From NCBI RefSeq assembly GCF_033115175.1, contig NC_084835.1:84503948-84567947 (forward strand): 64,000 nt of DNA. The letters are read 5' to 3'. The notes under the pieces were generated by a model. That model made no database searches. It was given only the letters and a program-made list of their open reading frames with translations, and was not told the DNA's origin. Positions 10,772 to 22,240 of the stretch are shown here, one piece after another (positions within the stretch are counted from its first letter, which is position 1; each line of letters begins with the position of its first letter). The position numbers were made by a program, and so were the translations under genes. This stretch comes from Lepus europaeus (lineage: Eukaryota > Chordata > Mammalia > Lagomorpha > Leporidae).

Positions 10772-11184
10772 CCTACGTTGTAACTGTTTACATCCGCAAA
10801 TCTCTTCTTTACCAGTCAGTTTTGTAACTTAGAAGTTAAAATGTTAGACTCCAAAGGAAAATGTTTAGAGTTTGATGTTGGAAATATTAAAATTTTTGAA
10901 CAAGTTGAAACAAGAGAAGATGTTAAACAACTTGCAGCTCAATACAGAACAGTATTCCCAAATTCTGGCAAAAAAGAAACAAATTTCATTTCTCTAATAC
11001 CTCATTGAATATTTTTAGCATCTGAAACAGGAGAAAGCCACGAAGGATGCTTCTTTGTTGTTAATAAACTGATTTTTATAGCTGGGAATGAAATGCTGGG
11101 GGCTTTAATCAGGAGTTTGTGTGACAAAACCAATGCTTCTGGTTTACAGAAAAGAACAGAATGGAAGCAACTCCTTTCTCTTCT

Positions 11185-11327
11185 TCTTTTAAAAACATCT
11201 TGTTTACTTATGAGAGAGGGAGAAAGTGTCTCCCATCACTGCCCAATGCACTGGAACCCAGGCATTCCACTCCGGGATGTGGGTATCCTGACCAACAGCT
11301 AAACCACGACACCAGATACCTGTCCCC
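11185..11327 (-). mobile_element. Old CSINE, internally deleted
   Basis: The A/T-rich tail and GAGAGAGGGAG block are joined directly to the head-side segment (CCCAGGCATTCC... through ACCAGATACCTGTCCCC). The middle of the element is missing. Confidence 0.65.
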
Positions 11328-11596
11328 GAGGCATCTTGTGACTCGTTCATCAAATCCAAAGGGTGGCTTGGGGTTCTGAGCAAATGCGTTGATGGGCAGA
11401 TGCTCCTTGCTTGAGTGGTGAGGCCCTGACAGGTTTAAAGCAGGCTGGAGACTCCGAGCTGGGTGCTTGGAAGAGAAAATGGGGACGAGAGTCTTGGTTA
11501 AACCAGACTCTGTCACAGAGCTTCAGCTGTTCCCTGGCCAGAGTTTTGACTCAAGAAGTTTATACGAATTGCAGTTTGTATCACATAAACAGTATT

Positions 11597-11866
11597 GAAT
11601 TAATTAAATATAGATAGAGAGAGGCAGAAGGAGAGAGCTCCATCTGCTAGTTCACTCCTCAGATCCCTGCCATGGCTGGGACTGGGCCAGGTTGGACCTG
11701 AGAGCTCCATCCATGTCTCCCTATTGGTTGGCACAGACCCATTAACTGGGGCCATCACCTGTTGCCTCCCAGGGTCTGCATTAGCAGGAAGCCAGAGCCA
11801 AGAGCCACAGCCAGGAATGTGATCCAGGCACTCTAATGTGGGGTGAAAGTTAAATACCTGCTCCTA
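11597..11866 (-). mobile_element. Old CSINE
   Basis: Tail-side GATAGAGAGAGGCAG, CCATCTGCTAGTTCACTCC, GCATTAGCAGGAAGCC and GATCCAGGCACTC blocks appear in the usual antisense order. The head is degraded. Confidence 0.85.
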
Positions 11867-12225
11867 AACTTGTCTTTTAATTCCATTTTCCATGCACTTT
11901 TGTAGTGCCTTTGTGTTGCCAGGAGTACACTGTGCAAACCTTGCTTTCAGGCTTTGCCAACAGTTAGGCAGAGCTGTCTTTTTGGGCATCATTGCTGCTG
12001 TGGTCTTCTCATTTCGTCATGGCAGTCACGTGTTGCTTGCAAGGTAATGGGCGCTGGATCCCACCCCAGGGGGGCAGCTGATGGAGGATGGGAGAGGGCG
12101 AGGTGCTGAGTCAGAGGGGCCGGGTGGGGCTCGGAGCATGCTCTTCCATGCCCTCTGTGCCATGTCACCTCCATGGACTTGAGAGCCTGCTGCAGTGCCT
12201 GTCTGTGTATTCTTCTAATGTTCAT
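11867..12225. other. Intronic sequence, nothing recognised
   Basis: No gene or repeat family recognised between two SINEs. Confidence 0.4.
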
Positions 12226-12835
12226 TGTTTTAAAAAGTTTATTTTAGCCGGCACCGCGGCTCAATAGGCTAATCCTCCGCCTTGCGGCGCCGGCACCTCG
12301 GGTTCCAGTCCCGATCGGGGCGCCGGATTCTATCCTGGTTGCCCCTCTTCCAGGCCAGCTCTCTGCTGTGGCCAGGGAGTGCAGTGGAGGATGGCCCAAG
12401 TGCTTGGGCCCTGCACCCCATGGGAGACCAGGAGAAGCACCTGGCTCCTGGCTTCGGATCTGCGCGATGCACTGGCCGCGGCGGCCATTGGAGGGTGAAC
12501 CACGGCAAAAGGAAGACCTTTCTCTCTGTCTCTCTCTCTCACTGTCCACTCTGCCTGTCAAAAAATTAAAAAAAAAAAAGGTTTATTTTATCTATTAGAG
12601 AGAGAGAGGGAGAAAAGCAGAGAGAGAAAGAGCGATCTTCTATCCACTGGGCAGGTAGAAGCCCAGAGCCAGAACTTCGGGTATCTCACATAGGGGGTGG
12701 GGACCCACGTGCTTGAAGCATCTCCTGCTGCCTCCTGGACTGCACATTAGCAGGAAGCTGGATTGGGAGCAGAGGTGGGATTTGCCCCCAGACTCTCTGA
12801 TTTGGGATACCAGCCTCCCAGTGCCTGGCCACAAC
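12226..12835 (-). mobile_element. Old CSINE, split by a younger CSINE
   Basis: The tail side lies at 12226-12246. The remainder, at 12591-12835, has the GA-rich block, GCACATTAGCAGGAAGCTGG and a head-side CCAGTGCCTGGCC. The younger + strand element at 12247-12580 sits in its tail. Confidence 0.85.
12247..12580 (+). mobile_element. Young CSINE inserted in an older CSINE
   Basis: Starts GCCGGCACCGCGGCTCAATA (A-box side), has a B box GGGTTCCAGTCCCG, the CpG-rich body, CT-rich block and A-tail. The target duplication GTTTATTTTA is at 12237-12246 and 12581-12590. It is full length. Confidence 0.95.
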
Positions 12836-13358
12836 ACTGTACTTTCTTACTGTCATTGACAGAGTGTCTGGTGGGGTTGAGGCTTCCTCCTTGCCTGCGA
12901 TGTAGCCAGTGATCGGAGAAGAGGACAGGTGTAGAGAGAAACACATGTGGTCCATTCGCGTGGATTTTAGTGTGAAGGAACGTCTATGCCACAGGCTTGT
13001 GTGATCGGCTGCAGAGGAAGGAGATGCTTGAAAACTGCAGGTCAGACCACGCTACGCTTCTGCTCTGCATTTCCCGCAGGCCCCGTCATTCAGGGCAAAC
13101 TCCGAAGTCCGAGAGTGGCCACTCCGCTGCTCCGGGAGGGCAGAGCGGTTCCCGTGTGCTCTGTTTTGGTGCTCTGTCTACTGGCGCAGTCCCAGAGCCT
13201 AGAAGGGTGCCGGGTACACATTGCATGCAGGCTCAGTCTTTGAGGAGCGAGCAAAGTGAGCGATCATACTTCAGCGTTGGTGGGAAGGAAGAGCGGCCTC
13301 CACAGCCGTGTTGTCCCCACACGGACAGCCCTCCTACAAAACCTCAGAGAGAGCCCCT
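12836..13358. other. Intronic sequence, nothing recognised
   Basis: Single-copy-looking. The open frames here have no recognisable family. Confidence 0.4.
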
Positions 13359-13374
13359 TCCCATTGCAGCTTTT

Positions 13375-13735
13375 TTAAAATTTTATTATTTTAATTTTAT
13401 TTTTTGACAGGCAGAGTGGATAGTGAGAGAGAGAGAGACAGAGAGAAAGGTCTTCCTTTTGCCGTTGGTTCACCCTCCAATGGCCGCCATGGCCGGCGCG
13501 CTGTGGCCAGTGCACCGCGTTGATCCGAAGCCAGGAGCCAGGTGCTTTTCCTGGTCTCCCATGGGGTCCAGGGCCCAAGCACTTGGGCCATCCTCCACTG
13601 CACTCCCGGGCCACAGCAGCGAGCTGGCCTGGAAGAGGGGCAACCAGGGCAGAATCCGGTGCCCCGACCGGGACAGAACCCGGTGTGCCGGCGCCACAAG
13701 GTGGAGGATTAGCCTATTGAGCCGCGGCGCCGGCC
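13375..13735 (-). mobile_element. Young CSINE, full length, with TSD
   Basis: T-rich tail, GACAGGCAGAGTGGATAGTG, GA block, CpG-rich body and head ending CGGCGCCGGCC. The target duplication CCCATTGCAGCTTT/CCCACTGCAGCTTT differs at one base (about 13360-13374 and 13736-13749). It forms an inverted pair with the young copy at 12247-12580. Confidence 0.95.
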
Positions 13736-13749
13736 CCCACTGCAGCTTT

Positions 13750-14085
13750 CCCACTCGTAACCCTGGCAGAAGAGCGGTCCTCCTAATGTGCACTTGGATA
13801 GGGGCAGCCTCAGCTCCTCTCAGATGGGAGTGGAGGTGGAGGTGAGTGTGGACAGTTAATTGGCGAGCTGTGCCCAAGATGGTGGAAACAGGATGGATAC
13901 AACAGAAGAACTGTGCCCATGGCATTGCTGAGAGTGACCTGTGCCCTGTGGGCGGCAGACAGTGCATACAGGGGTTGTATCAGTCCTAACTCCTCCCTTG
14001 TGATGGCAAGAGTAAAGAACTGGCTGTTTCTTTCCATGTGACATCTGAGGAACAGGGACTGTTTTTATTAGTCAAATCCATGCAC
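13750..14085. other. Intronic sequence, nothing recognised
   Basis: No gene or repeat family recognised. Confidence 0.4.
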
Positions 14086-14087
14086 TT

Positions 14088-14410
14088 TTAAAAAAGATTT
14101 ATTTGTTTATTTGAAAGGTAGAGTGACAGAGAGAGAGTGCAGAGAGAGGTCTTCCATCTCCTGGTTTACTCTGCAAATGGCTTCAATAGTCAGAGTTGGG
14201 CCAGGTTGAAGCTAGGAACCAGGAACTCCATCCTGATCTCCCACATGAGTGGCAGGGGCCCAAGCATTTGGGCCATCATCTGCTGATTTCCCAGCCACGT
14301 TAACAGGGAGCGGAATTGGAAGTGGAGCAGCTGGGACTTGAACAGGCGCTCTGGTTTGGATGCTGGCACTGCAGACGGTGCCTTAACCTGCTGCGCCACC
14401 ACGCCAGCCC
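14088..14410 (-). mobile_element. CSINE, older subfamily
   Basis: AAAAGATTTATTTGTTTATT tail, GA block, CCATCTCCTGGTTTACTC, and a head ending GCGCCACCACGCCAGCCCC. Confidence 0.93.
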
Positions 14411-14849
14411 CTCAGTGTGTTTATTCATGTGTGCGTGCCTTGTGCCCTACAGCATCTTCACACTGCAGGTCTGGGTAGCTGGTGTAGCTGTGAACTTAAG
14501 CTCTGCGTGTACAATCAGGGTGACATTCCAGGTACCCTGACAAAGCCAGGCTCCGTGAGGGGATGGCTGAGAGGCCAGGATTCTGTCTTATGTAACACAC
14601 CATGTGGTCCCTTCAGGACAGGAGCATGGGTATGGATTTGGATAGATACAAGTTCCTTTACTCAACGCCCGAGGCAGTCACTCTCCAGCCTTTTGTGTCT
14701 TTCCTGAATTTTAATACCTATGCATATTAAAATGGAATGCAACATCTGAATACTTTTCCAAGTCCTTCAGTGTTCTCAGAGCATGTAACCTTTAACGACA
14801 GCCTGGTAATCCAGTCCACGCATGCACCATGATCCATGCATTGCTCCCA
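14411..14849. other. Intronic sequence, nothing recognised
   Basis: No gene or clear repeat family seen. Confidence 0.4.
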
Positions 14850-15130
14850 GGTGCCACGAGGGCAAGTGCCTCTGGCTTCTTCAGCGTTTAATTGTCCCAT
14901 GCTTGGTACTTACAAAACATTCATCAGATGCATGCATGCATGAATGAGCCACTGGATGTTTAGGTGGTTGCCAATGAAAAAGAAACAGACACTGCTGTAA
15001 TATATAAGTTTGCAGAAAAACAAATCTCTGTGCTCATATCTAATTATGTCCTGAAGATGCATTGCTGGATGTTTCACTGCTGAGTTGAAGGGTCAGGGTT
15101 CATCTTGGATGGGAACAATTGACCTCATTT
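14850..15130 (-). repeat. Probable ancient LINE fragment
   Basis: The pattern GGTGGTTGCCAATG..., CTCATATCTAATTATGTCC and GCATTGCTGGATG...GAAGGGTCAGGG matches the antisense layout of an old, widespread mammalian LINE-derived repeat (ORF2/3' side). It is diverged. Confidence 0.45.
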
Positions 15131-15321
15131 TAAGTGCTGGAGGAGGTAGAAAAGTTGGTCTCTGATCTGTGTAGGGCTCTTGGAGAGCTTCCTTTTGCAT
15201 GCGGCTGGTGTCAGTGCTGAGAGTGACACTTGAATTCTGAGAATACTACTGGGTGGTGTCGAGCTGACTGTTAAAACGCCAATATTGTGTGTATATCCTA
15301 TCGTCTCTCCCTTCCTTCTTT

Positions 15322-15723
15322 AACATTTTTATGTATTTTCATTTTATTTGAAAGGCAGGGAGACAGAGATAGAGTGATAATGATATGGATAGATAGAAAA
15401 AGGGGGAGGGAGAGAGAGGAGAGGAGAGAGAGAAAGAGGGAGAGGGAGAGAGAAACAGAGGCAGAGAGATCTTCCACACACTGGTTCACTCCACAAATGC
15501 CAGCAACAGCTGGGACCAGGCCTGCTGGAAGCCAGGAGTCTGGAACTCAGTGTGCGTCACCCATGTGGGTGGCAGGGACCCAAGTACTTGAACTTGCTGC
15601 CTCTGAGGGTATGTGTTTGCAGAAAGCTAGATTGGAAGCAGTCAGGACTCTAACCCAGGCACTCCAGTATGGGAAATGGGTGTCCCCACCGGTGTCTTAA
15701 CCACTGCTCCAAGTGCCCGCCCC
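15322..15723 (-). mobile_element. Old CSINE with expanded purine tract
   Basis: CATTTTATTTGAAAGGCAGG, then an unusually long GA/GGAGA-rich tract (about 15360-15465), CACTGGTTCACTCC and a head ending GTGCCCGCCCC. The tract makes the element longer than its neighbours. Confidence 0.9.
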
Positions 15724-16609
15724 TGCTTCCCCCTTCTTTGAAGGGCAAAAATCTTGGCCCTCCCCAGACCTACTGGGGCTGTGCCTTGTGCACTTTCCAG
15801 CCTGAGATCCCGCCCAGGGCTCTGGCTGAGGACCTGCACGAGGTGTCAGGCCCCACCAGCAGCAAGTGCAGCGTGCCTCACCTTCCATTTCAGGGTTCAT
15901 CATCCACTCGACAGTTACTTTTTGAATATCTGGGAGTTCTGAGTGGGAAAAGTGCAGTCTGTGTTTAAATGTGAGGGTCTTTCCAAAAGTTCCTGGAAAC
16001 ATGGGACTGTCAAATAACTTCGCAAAGCTCTGCTGTGTGTCCCTGCGCACGCTAAGCTGCAGAGAGGGCAAGGAGAGCTGTGAGAGTGTGGCTGCTGTGG
16101 CTGCAGTGGCTGTGATTAGGGAATCTGGGGAGGCAGGGACGGTGGCCAGAGTGCAGCTTCCCTTGCTTCCACACATGGAAATTCCGCCTTTGGCCAACCA
16201 TGGAGGCTCTGGGTAGGATTTGATTTCAGGTGATGGCACTGCCTAAGAGGGATGTGTTACGCCTTCTCCCAGCAGATGGTGGCGTCTGCTGGCAGGGGTG
16301 CTCAGGCTGCTTCTGACTGCCCCTTCCTCATGTCGCCAGGTCCCGGCGGTGGCACTGTGGCCAGTGTCCTGGCACCAGTGCCCCGAGGTGGAGGATCACC
16401 CAGTCTTTTCTGGTGGTCCTGGGGGCCTCCTGCACGCAGCAGCATTGTGCCTAGGAGCAGGGAGAGGGGAGCTGTTGGGCTGCCCTGTCCAGAACAATAG
16501 TCAAGGCTCTGAGTGGTTTTCTCTTCCCAGAACTGGGTGCATTTTTGTGGACAGTGACTCATCGCTGAATGTGCCAGTACTAACCATGGTGTATCTGTGC
16601 CTTTTGCAA
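15724..16609. other. Intronic sequence, nothing recognised
   Basis: Single-copy-looking and moderately GC-rich. Short open frames on both strands show no family. Confidence 0.4.
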
Positions 16610-16810
16610 GGCGCTGGGATATAGATTAGCTGTGCTGATACTCACACAATCCCAAAAGGGGGTGAGATGGGACATTCAGGGCCTCGTCTCTAAGATGAGA
16701 AAACTCAAACCAGGTTGGTTCATGACTGGTGCATGGTGACAGCCCCCCAGAGGGTGGCAAGACTGGAACTTAGCACACAGTTTCCGCCCATCACACCTGT
16801 CTATGTAGTG
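16610..16810 (-). repeat. MIR relic
   Basis: Antisense MIR order is visible: ATACTCACACAATCCC, CTAAGATGAGAAAACTC, then GGTGGCAAGACTGGAACTTA. It is strongly diverged. Confidence 0.6.
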
Positions 16811-16918
16811 AGGGCTTCTTGTCTCTGTGTGCTGGAGATGACCCTGGGAATGCCCGTGGACGTGTAGGGAAGTGTGTAGGTGATCACAGTCGGGAGGCTG
16901 TACACAGAATCCATAGGC

Positions 16919-17287
16919 CTTTTTTTTTTTTTTTTTAAAGATTTATTTATTTATTTTGAAAGTGAGAGTTACAGAAAAAACATGGAAGGAGGGAGAAAGG
17001 GAGAGAGAGTGAGAGAGGAAGAGAGAGAGAGAGAAGAGAGAGAGATCTTCCATCCTCTGATTCACTCCCCAGATGACCACAACAGGCCTTAGTCAGGAGC
17101 CAGGAACTTCATCCACCTCTCCCAGGTGATTGGCAATGGTCCAAACACTTGGACATCTCTGCTGCTTTCCTGGGAAATTAGCAGGGAGCTGGATTGGAAG
17201 TGGAGCAGCTGGGACTCCAGCCGGCACCCATATGGGATGGCAGCATCCCAGGCAGTGGCTTTACCTGTGGTGCCACAATGCCAGCCC
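16919..17287 (-). mobile_element. CSINE, older subfamily
   Basis: T17 tail, AAAGATTTATTTATTTATTT, long GA block, CTTCCATCCTCTGATTCACTC, and a head ending GCCACAATGCCAGCCCC. Confidence 0.93.
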
Positions 17288-17496
17288 CAGTTCACAGGAC
17301 AATGTGTGTAAGCAGTTGATAAGTTTTACGTGTACTGAGGAGTAGGACCAAGTGGGAAGCTTCACTTCCATCAGTGCTACCGATCCCAGGGGTGCGAAGA
17401 TTAGCTCTTTTTAATTTTCATTATGATTGGCCAGGAAATGTCATTAATGTAGTAAAAAGTGAAAGCAGCCTAGGACTCATGTCAAAATGCAGTATA

Positions 17497-17830
17497 TGGG
17501 TCAGCGTTGTGGTACAGTGGGCTAAGTTGGTTCCCACAACACCCCATACATGAGCTCTAGTTCGAGTCCCAGCTGCTCTGCTTCTGATCCAGCTCCCTGC
17601 TAATGCACCTGGGAAAGCAGTGGAAGATGGCCCAAGTCCTTGGGCCCCTGCCACCCATGTGGGGCATCTGGATGGAGTTCTGAGCTCCTTGTTTGTCCTG
17701 GCCTCGGCTAAACTCCAGCTATTGTGGCCATTTGTAAAGTGAACCAGTAATAGAATCTCTCTGTCTCTGTCTTTCCCTCTCTGTCTCTCTGTGGCTCTGC
17801 CTTTCAAAGGAACAAATAAATCTTAAAAAA
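17497..17830 (+). mobile_element. CSINE with TSD
   Basis: Head GGGTCAGCGTTGTGGTACAG, B box AGTTCGAGTCCC, body, CTCTGTCTCTC block and an AAATAAATCTT-A tail. The target duplication AAAATGCAGTATA/AAAATGCAATATA is at about 17485 and 17829, with one mismatch. Confidence 0.93.
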
Positions 17831-17841
17831 AAATGCAATAT

Positions 17842-19207
17842 AAGCCATGAGGGCTATAGAGGTGTCAGACTTGGGAAAAAAAAAATCCTCCTGGACTTTG
17901 TGGTCCCAAAGACTGCTACAGAGAGAGGGCGGGGTTTGGGTAGGTGATGGAAGGTGAGGGTGCTCCGTGCAGGTGAGGCCCAGGCAGGCACTGGGAGTCA
18001 GGCTGAGGCTGAGGCTTGATGACTGTGAGTGGGCAAGGACAGCTGCCCATGGGGAGGCGGCGCCTGGGTTTGGGTGGTGGGACTGGGGCTGGACTGGGGC
18101 TGTCGCCTGCTAGCACAAAACCATTACCGCCAGTGCATGTCATAGAAACGGAATGCAGAAGGAAGCGAGAAGGAGAGAGAAACAGAAAGATGGGAAGAGA
18201 GTGATTACACTGAGAAGATGAGGGAGAGATGGGGAAAAGAACATAGGAGATGAGCAAACAGGCAGCCACTGAAAAGCCACCCACAGAGAGGGTGTGGGAA
18301 GGGGGAGAGGGACAGGGATGAGCCAGGATGGCCCTGTGTGGAGAGGGCAGGGCACCTGCTCTCCGCTGGCCCAGCCCCCGCTAATCCCCAGTGAGCTGAT
18401 TATTCTGGTGTTAGCTGTCGCCATCGGCTTAGGCTGTGACCCTTTCCTTCTCTTCCTTCCTTTCACACTCATTTGTGGGGTGTCTGCTTGGCATCTACTG
18501 TGGAGACCTGGGAGAGTAGCCCAGTGTGCGCAACATGGAGGGGGTCCCCGTGCCTGCTGTGGCCCAGCTGCCCCTTCCATAGTCCTCCTCCTAAAACCTT
18601 TGGATGGTGGCACCTCCCTCATGGGGCTGTTGTGGACAACATAGACGAAGGACCTGGTCATCGGGTTCCACAGAGGCGTTTGTGGCCTCCAAACCGAGCT
18701 CCCCAGGGCTGTGTCTGAGCTCCTGTTCCCAGCCCCGTCTGCTCTCCTCCACGACTCTGCTGTCACACCTGCTCTCCCCACCCACCCTGCACCCCAGTGT
18801 CTTTGCCATCTCCTTTCCCCTGGGAGCCTTCCGGTAGCGTTTAGATGGGCTGGAGCCTCTGTCTTCCAGAAAACTCTGCCTCGTTGGTCCCAGGTCCGGT
18901 CTCTCTTCTGCATCCCTCAGGCTCTCAGTCCTTGTCCGTGCTCCCCTGTCCCTCCCGTTTCCTCCTTGCTCCCATCCCCACCTTGGCAATGAGACTGCTC
19001 TTGGGAAGGAGCTTGTCTTTAAGTCCAGTAGATGCTTCTCTCTCGTTTTCTTGGTTAATCTCATGGCTTGTTCCCTCCAAGGAATGCTTGCTGCTCTCAG
19101 TTGCACGGTGTGGTATTCACCTGCTGCCTCTCTTTCTGCTCCCTCCTTCCTGACAAGGAAGGATGATGGCCTTCCTTGGGACTCTGTCAAAACCTCCTTT
19201 CCTGGGT
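17842..19207. other. Intronic sequence, no gene recognised
   Basis: Purine-rich on the + strand in the first part (18150-18330) and pyrimidine-rich after about 18650. This strand bias opens long frames that have no family resemblance. Confidence 0.4.
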
Positions 19208-19219
19208 GACTTTGGGGAC

Positions 19220-19288
19220 ATTTTTTTTTGACAGGCAGAGTGGACAGTGAGAGAGAGAGACAGAGACAAAGGTCTTCTTTTGCCGTTG
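19220..19288 (-). mobile_element. 3'-end-only young CSINE stub with perfect TSD
   Basis: Only the tail, GACAGGCAGAGTGGACAGTG, GA block and TCTTCTTTTGCCGTTG of a young CSINE are present; the body and tRNA-like head are missing. It is flanked by GACTTTGGGGAC at 19208-19219 and 19289-19300, a perfect 12-bp duplication, so it inserted in this truncated form. Confidence 0.9.
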
Positions 19289-19319
19289 GACTTTGGGGAC
19301 TTTCTGATGACTTCCTGGC

Positions 19320-19600
19320 CCAGCTGTCAGTCTTGGCCCTGAGGCCAAGTGTCATCTGCCTCTGGATAGCTCCTCTTGATGACCAGGGATGTTCAATGCA
19401 TACTTGGTTCAGTTCAGATCCTCTTAGCTTCCTGCAGACCCACATTGCCTTGGAGAGGAGCTTCACCATCCAGCCAGTTGCCAAGCCAGAATCTCTCCCT
19501 AGCTCCAACCCTCCTCCCCACCCCCCAGTCCCCACATGCTGTTGATTCTGCTGCTTCTTGGAGTTTACTTACTTCTCTGTCTGTTCCATGTGCAGTCTTC
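19320..19600 (-). repeat. Possible ancient interspersed repeat
   Basis: Segments such as CCAGCCAGTTGCCAAGCCAGA followed later by CATGCTGTTGATTCTG resemble the antisense of a long ancient mammalian repeat also suspected at 37245-38130. This is weak. Confidence 0.3.
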
Positions 19601-20227
19601 ATGGAATGAATTAGAAACACGATGGTATTTGAGAAAGTGTCAGTCACGTGGGGGTTAGTTAAAAAATTAGGGTACCTTCAGACAGGTAAGTTTTAGTAGC
19701 CCTCTTGGTTTCCTTGGACCAGGAATTTGGGAGCAGTTTGCTGGTGGTCATGGCTCAAGGGCTCTCATGAGGGTGCAGCCAGATTGTAGCTGAACTGGGA
19801 TCATCTCAAAAGCTTCTGCAGTCCCAAGTGAGGCGCCTGGGCTGTGAAGCGCAAGGTTTTTCCTTTGTCTCTTTGTGGTCCTTCCACAAGGTCTTGAGCA
19901 TGGTGGCTTCTGGGTAGCTGGATTTCCTACCCAGCAGCTCAGGGCTCTGGAGAGAGGGCAAGGTGGATACTGTATCACCTTCTCCAACCACCATGCTCAC
20001 TGAACTTCACTGGCTAGAGGTGAAACAGCAAGGCTGGCTTTCAATCAAGAGCAAGGCAATTAGATATTACTGTTTTAAAGAATTTGTGAACTTAAAAAAT
20101 TATATATGGTAAAATTCATTTATATTTTCCGTATAAGGTCCTGTGAGCTAAACACATGCATCAGTCCTTATAACCTCCACGAATCAGATACAGAATAATA
20201 TCTGAAAGCTGAAATAGTCCCTTGCAT
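19601..20227. other. Intronic sequence, nothing recognised
   Basis: A+T-richer stretch at 20040-20220. No gene or clear repeat seen. Confidence 0.4.
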
Positions 20228-20612
20228 CACTTTTTTTTTTTCAAAGATTTATTTATTGGGGGCTGGCACTGTGGCATAACGGGTAAAGTTGCCACCTGTG
20301 GTGCCAGCATCCCATGTGGGTACCGGTTCAGGTCCTGGCTGCTTCACTTCTGATGCAGCTCTCTGCTATGTCCTGGGAAAGAAGTAGAAGATGACCCAAG
20401 TCCTTGGGCCCTTGCACCCATGTGGGAGACCCGGAGGAGACTCCTGGCTCTTGGCTTTGGATCAGCACAGCTCCAGCCATTGTGGGTAATTGGGGAGTGA
20501 ACAAGTGGGTGGAAGACCTCTCTTTCTCTCTCTGTGTAACTCTTATTTTCAAATAAATAAATAAATATTTAAAAAAGATTATTTGAAAGGTGGAGTTACA
20601 GATGATAAGTCA
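20228..20612 (-). mobile_element. Old CSINE tail fragment split by another CSINE
   Basis: The poly-T and AAAGATTTATTTATT piece at 20228-20256 resumes at about 20573-20612 as GATTATTTGAAAGGTGGAGT. The rest of the element is missing, ending against L1 sequence. Confidence 0.75.
20257..20572 (+). mobile_element. CSINE inserted in an old CSINE
   Basis: Head GGGGGCTGGCACTGTGGCAT, B box GGTTCAGGTCCTG, body, CT block and AAATAAATAAATA tail. Full length. Confidence 0.93.
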
Positions 20613-21430
20613 ATAAAAATGTCCAGTTGATGGACATCTGGGATGATTCCATATCTTAGTTATTGTGAATTGAGCTGGGATGAACATAGGGGTACAGATA
20701 ACTTTTTCATATGCTGATTTATTTTGTTTTTTGGGTAAATTCCCAGGCATGAGATGGCTGGATCATATGGCAGGTCTACATTCAGATTTCTGAGGTATCT
20801 CTATGCTGTCTTCCACAGTGGCTGTACCAGTTTACATTTCTACCAACAGTGGATTAGGATATCTTTTTCTGCACATCCTTGCCAGCATTATGTTGTTTGT
20901 TGATTTCTTTATGAAAGCCATTCTAACTGGAGTGAGGTGAAACCTCATTGTGGTTTTGATTTGCATCTCTCTGATCGCTAGTGACCCTGAGCATTTTTTC
21001 ATGTGTCTGTTGGTCATTTGAATTTCCTCCCTTGAAAAATGTCTGTTCAAGTCCTTTGCCCATTTCTAAACTGCATTGTTTGTTTTGTGGTTGTTGGATT
21101 TCTTGAGCTCATTCTGGATGTTAACTCTTTATCAGTTGTATAGTTTGCAAATATCTTCTCCCATTCTGTCAGTTGCCTCTTCACTTTGCTGAGGTTTTTT
21201 TTTTTGATAGTACAGAAGCTTCTCAGCTTGATGTAATTCCATTTGCCAATTTCAGTTTTGATTGCCTGTGCTTCTGGGGTGTTTTCCAAGAAGTCTTTGC
21301 CTATGCCAATGTCTTGCATAGTTTCCCCAATGTTCTCTAGTAATTTGATGGTATCAGGTCATAGATTTAGGTCTTTAATCCATTTTGAGTGGATTTTTGT
21401 GTAAGATGTAAGGTAGGGGAGTGTGTAATC
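20613..21430 (-). mobile_element. L1 fragment (ORF2 3' part), antisense
   Basis: The reverse strand reads L1 ORF2-like protein in at least two disrupted pieces. One, at 20832-21050, includes [13 protein letters not shown] and [11 protein letters not shown]; the other, at 21047-21319, includes GKDFLENTPEAQAIK and WEKIFANYTT. These are signatures of the ORF2p region downstream of the reverse transcriptase domain. Frame changes and missing ends mean it is a dead fragment. Confidence 0.9.
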
Positions 21431-21479
21431 TTTTGAGATCAGCCTCTTTGTTCCTCCTGGCCCCTTGGAGATCTGTCCA

Positions 21480-21720
21480 GTGGCTGGCCTTTTTATAGCT
21501 GAGTAGTGCTCCCTGACCATTCTTTATCCATTCACTTGTTGAAGGACATTTGGATGTTGCTGGGTTTTGGTGATTATAAATAAAGCTACTGTGAACATTT
21601 GTGTAGAATTTTTTGTGTGATTCTCAGTTTTCATTTTTTTTTATGGTAAATATCTAGAGGTGGGATTGCTTTTGGACAGCGAATTGCCTGGATGTTCTTT
21701 GTTAGGCAAATTTCCCTTTG
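21480..21720 (-). mobile_element. Older L1 fragment, antisense
   Basis: Contains GCTGAGTAGTGCTCC, TTTATCCATTCACTTGTTGA, GGACATTTGGATGTTGC and AATAAAGCTACTGTGAACAT, the common antisense layout of old mammalian L1 ORF2/3' sequence. It is adjacent to the younger L1 piece. Confidence 0.7.
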
Positions 21721-22240
21721 TCAGAAGAGTTCATATATAAGTCTTTGGAATTCAGAGTATAAATCCTTTTGAAAACACTGCCCACAGAAAGAACCATTCA
21801 TTTAGAAATTGTTGCATGTAGTTTTCTGACCGTTGTTAATTCTTAAGCCTCCAAGGCCATGTTACTGGTTAATCATGAGAGGGAGTCCTGGTGTCCACTT
21901 GAGCTCTGATGACAGCCAGTGCTCGTTCAGTACCCTCGTTCCACAGCTTGGCGCAGGGAAACAGCTATGGCAGCACATGGGGAACCTGCCTCTGGAACTC
22001 TGCAGAGCATAGATCGCCAGAACCTCTGTCATCTGGCAAAAATCCTGTAAACAAACGAACCAGCATGCAACATGGGTCTGTGTTGGAGTGGAGAGTTGCC
22101 CAGTGGTCACTGCAAATGAGGTGGAGTGTACAGAAACAGGGATAGTGGCCGAAGGGATGTGGCTGCTTTGCTGTGTCACATCAGAGAAGACAGCTGGAGA
22201 GAGGAAGGCTGGGGGGAACTATGGGAGGGGGAAAACTATT
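21721..22240. other. Intronic sequence, nothing recognised
   Basis: No gene or repeat family recognised. Confidence 0.4.

Noticed and set aside
15287..15700. Arg/Glu-rich 137-codon open frame
   Set aside because: It is the translation of the GA-rich tract in an old CSINE.
20613..21430. Intact L1 ORF2 gene
   Set aside because: Only the region past the reverse transcriptase is present, broken between frames, with no 5' end, no 3' UTR and no ORF1.
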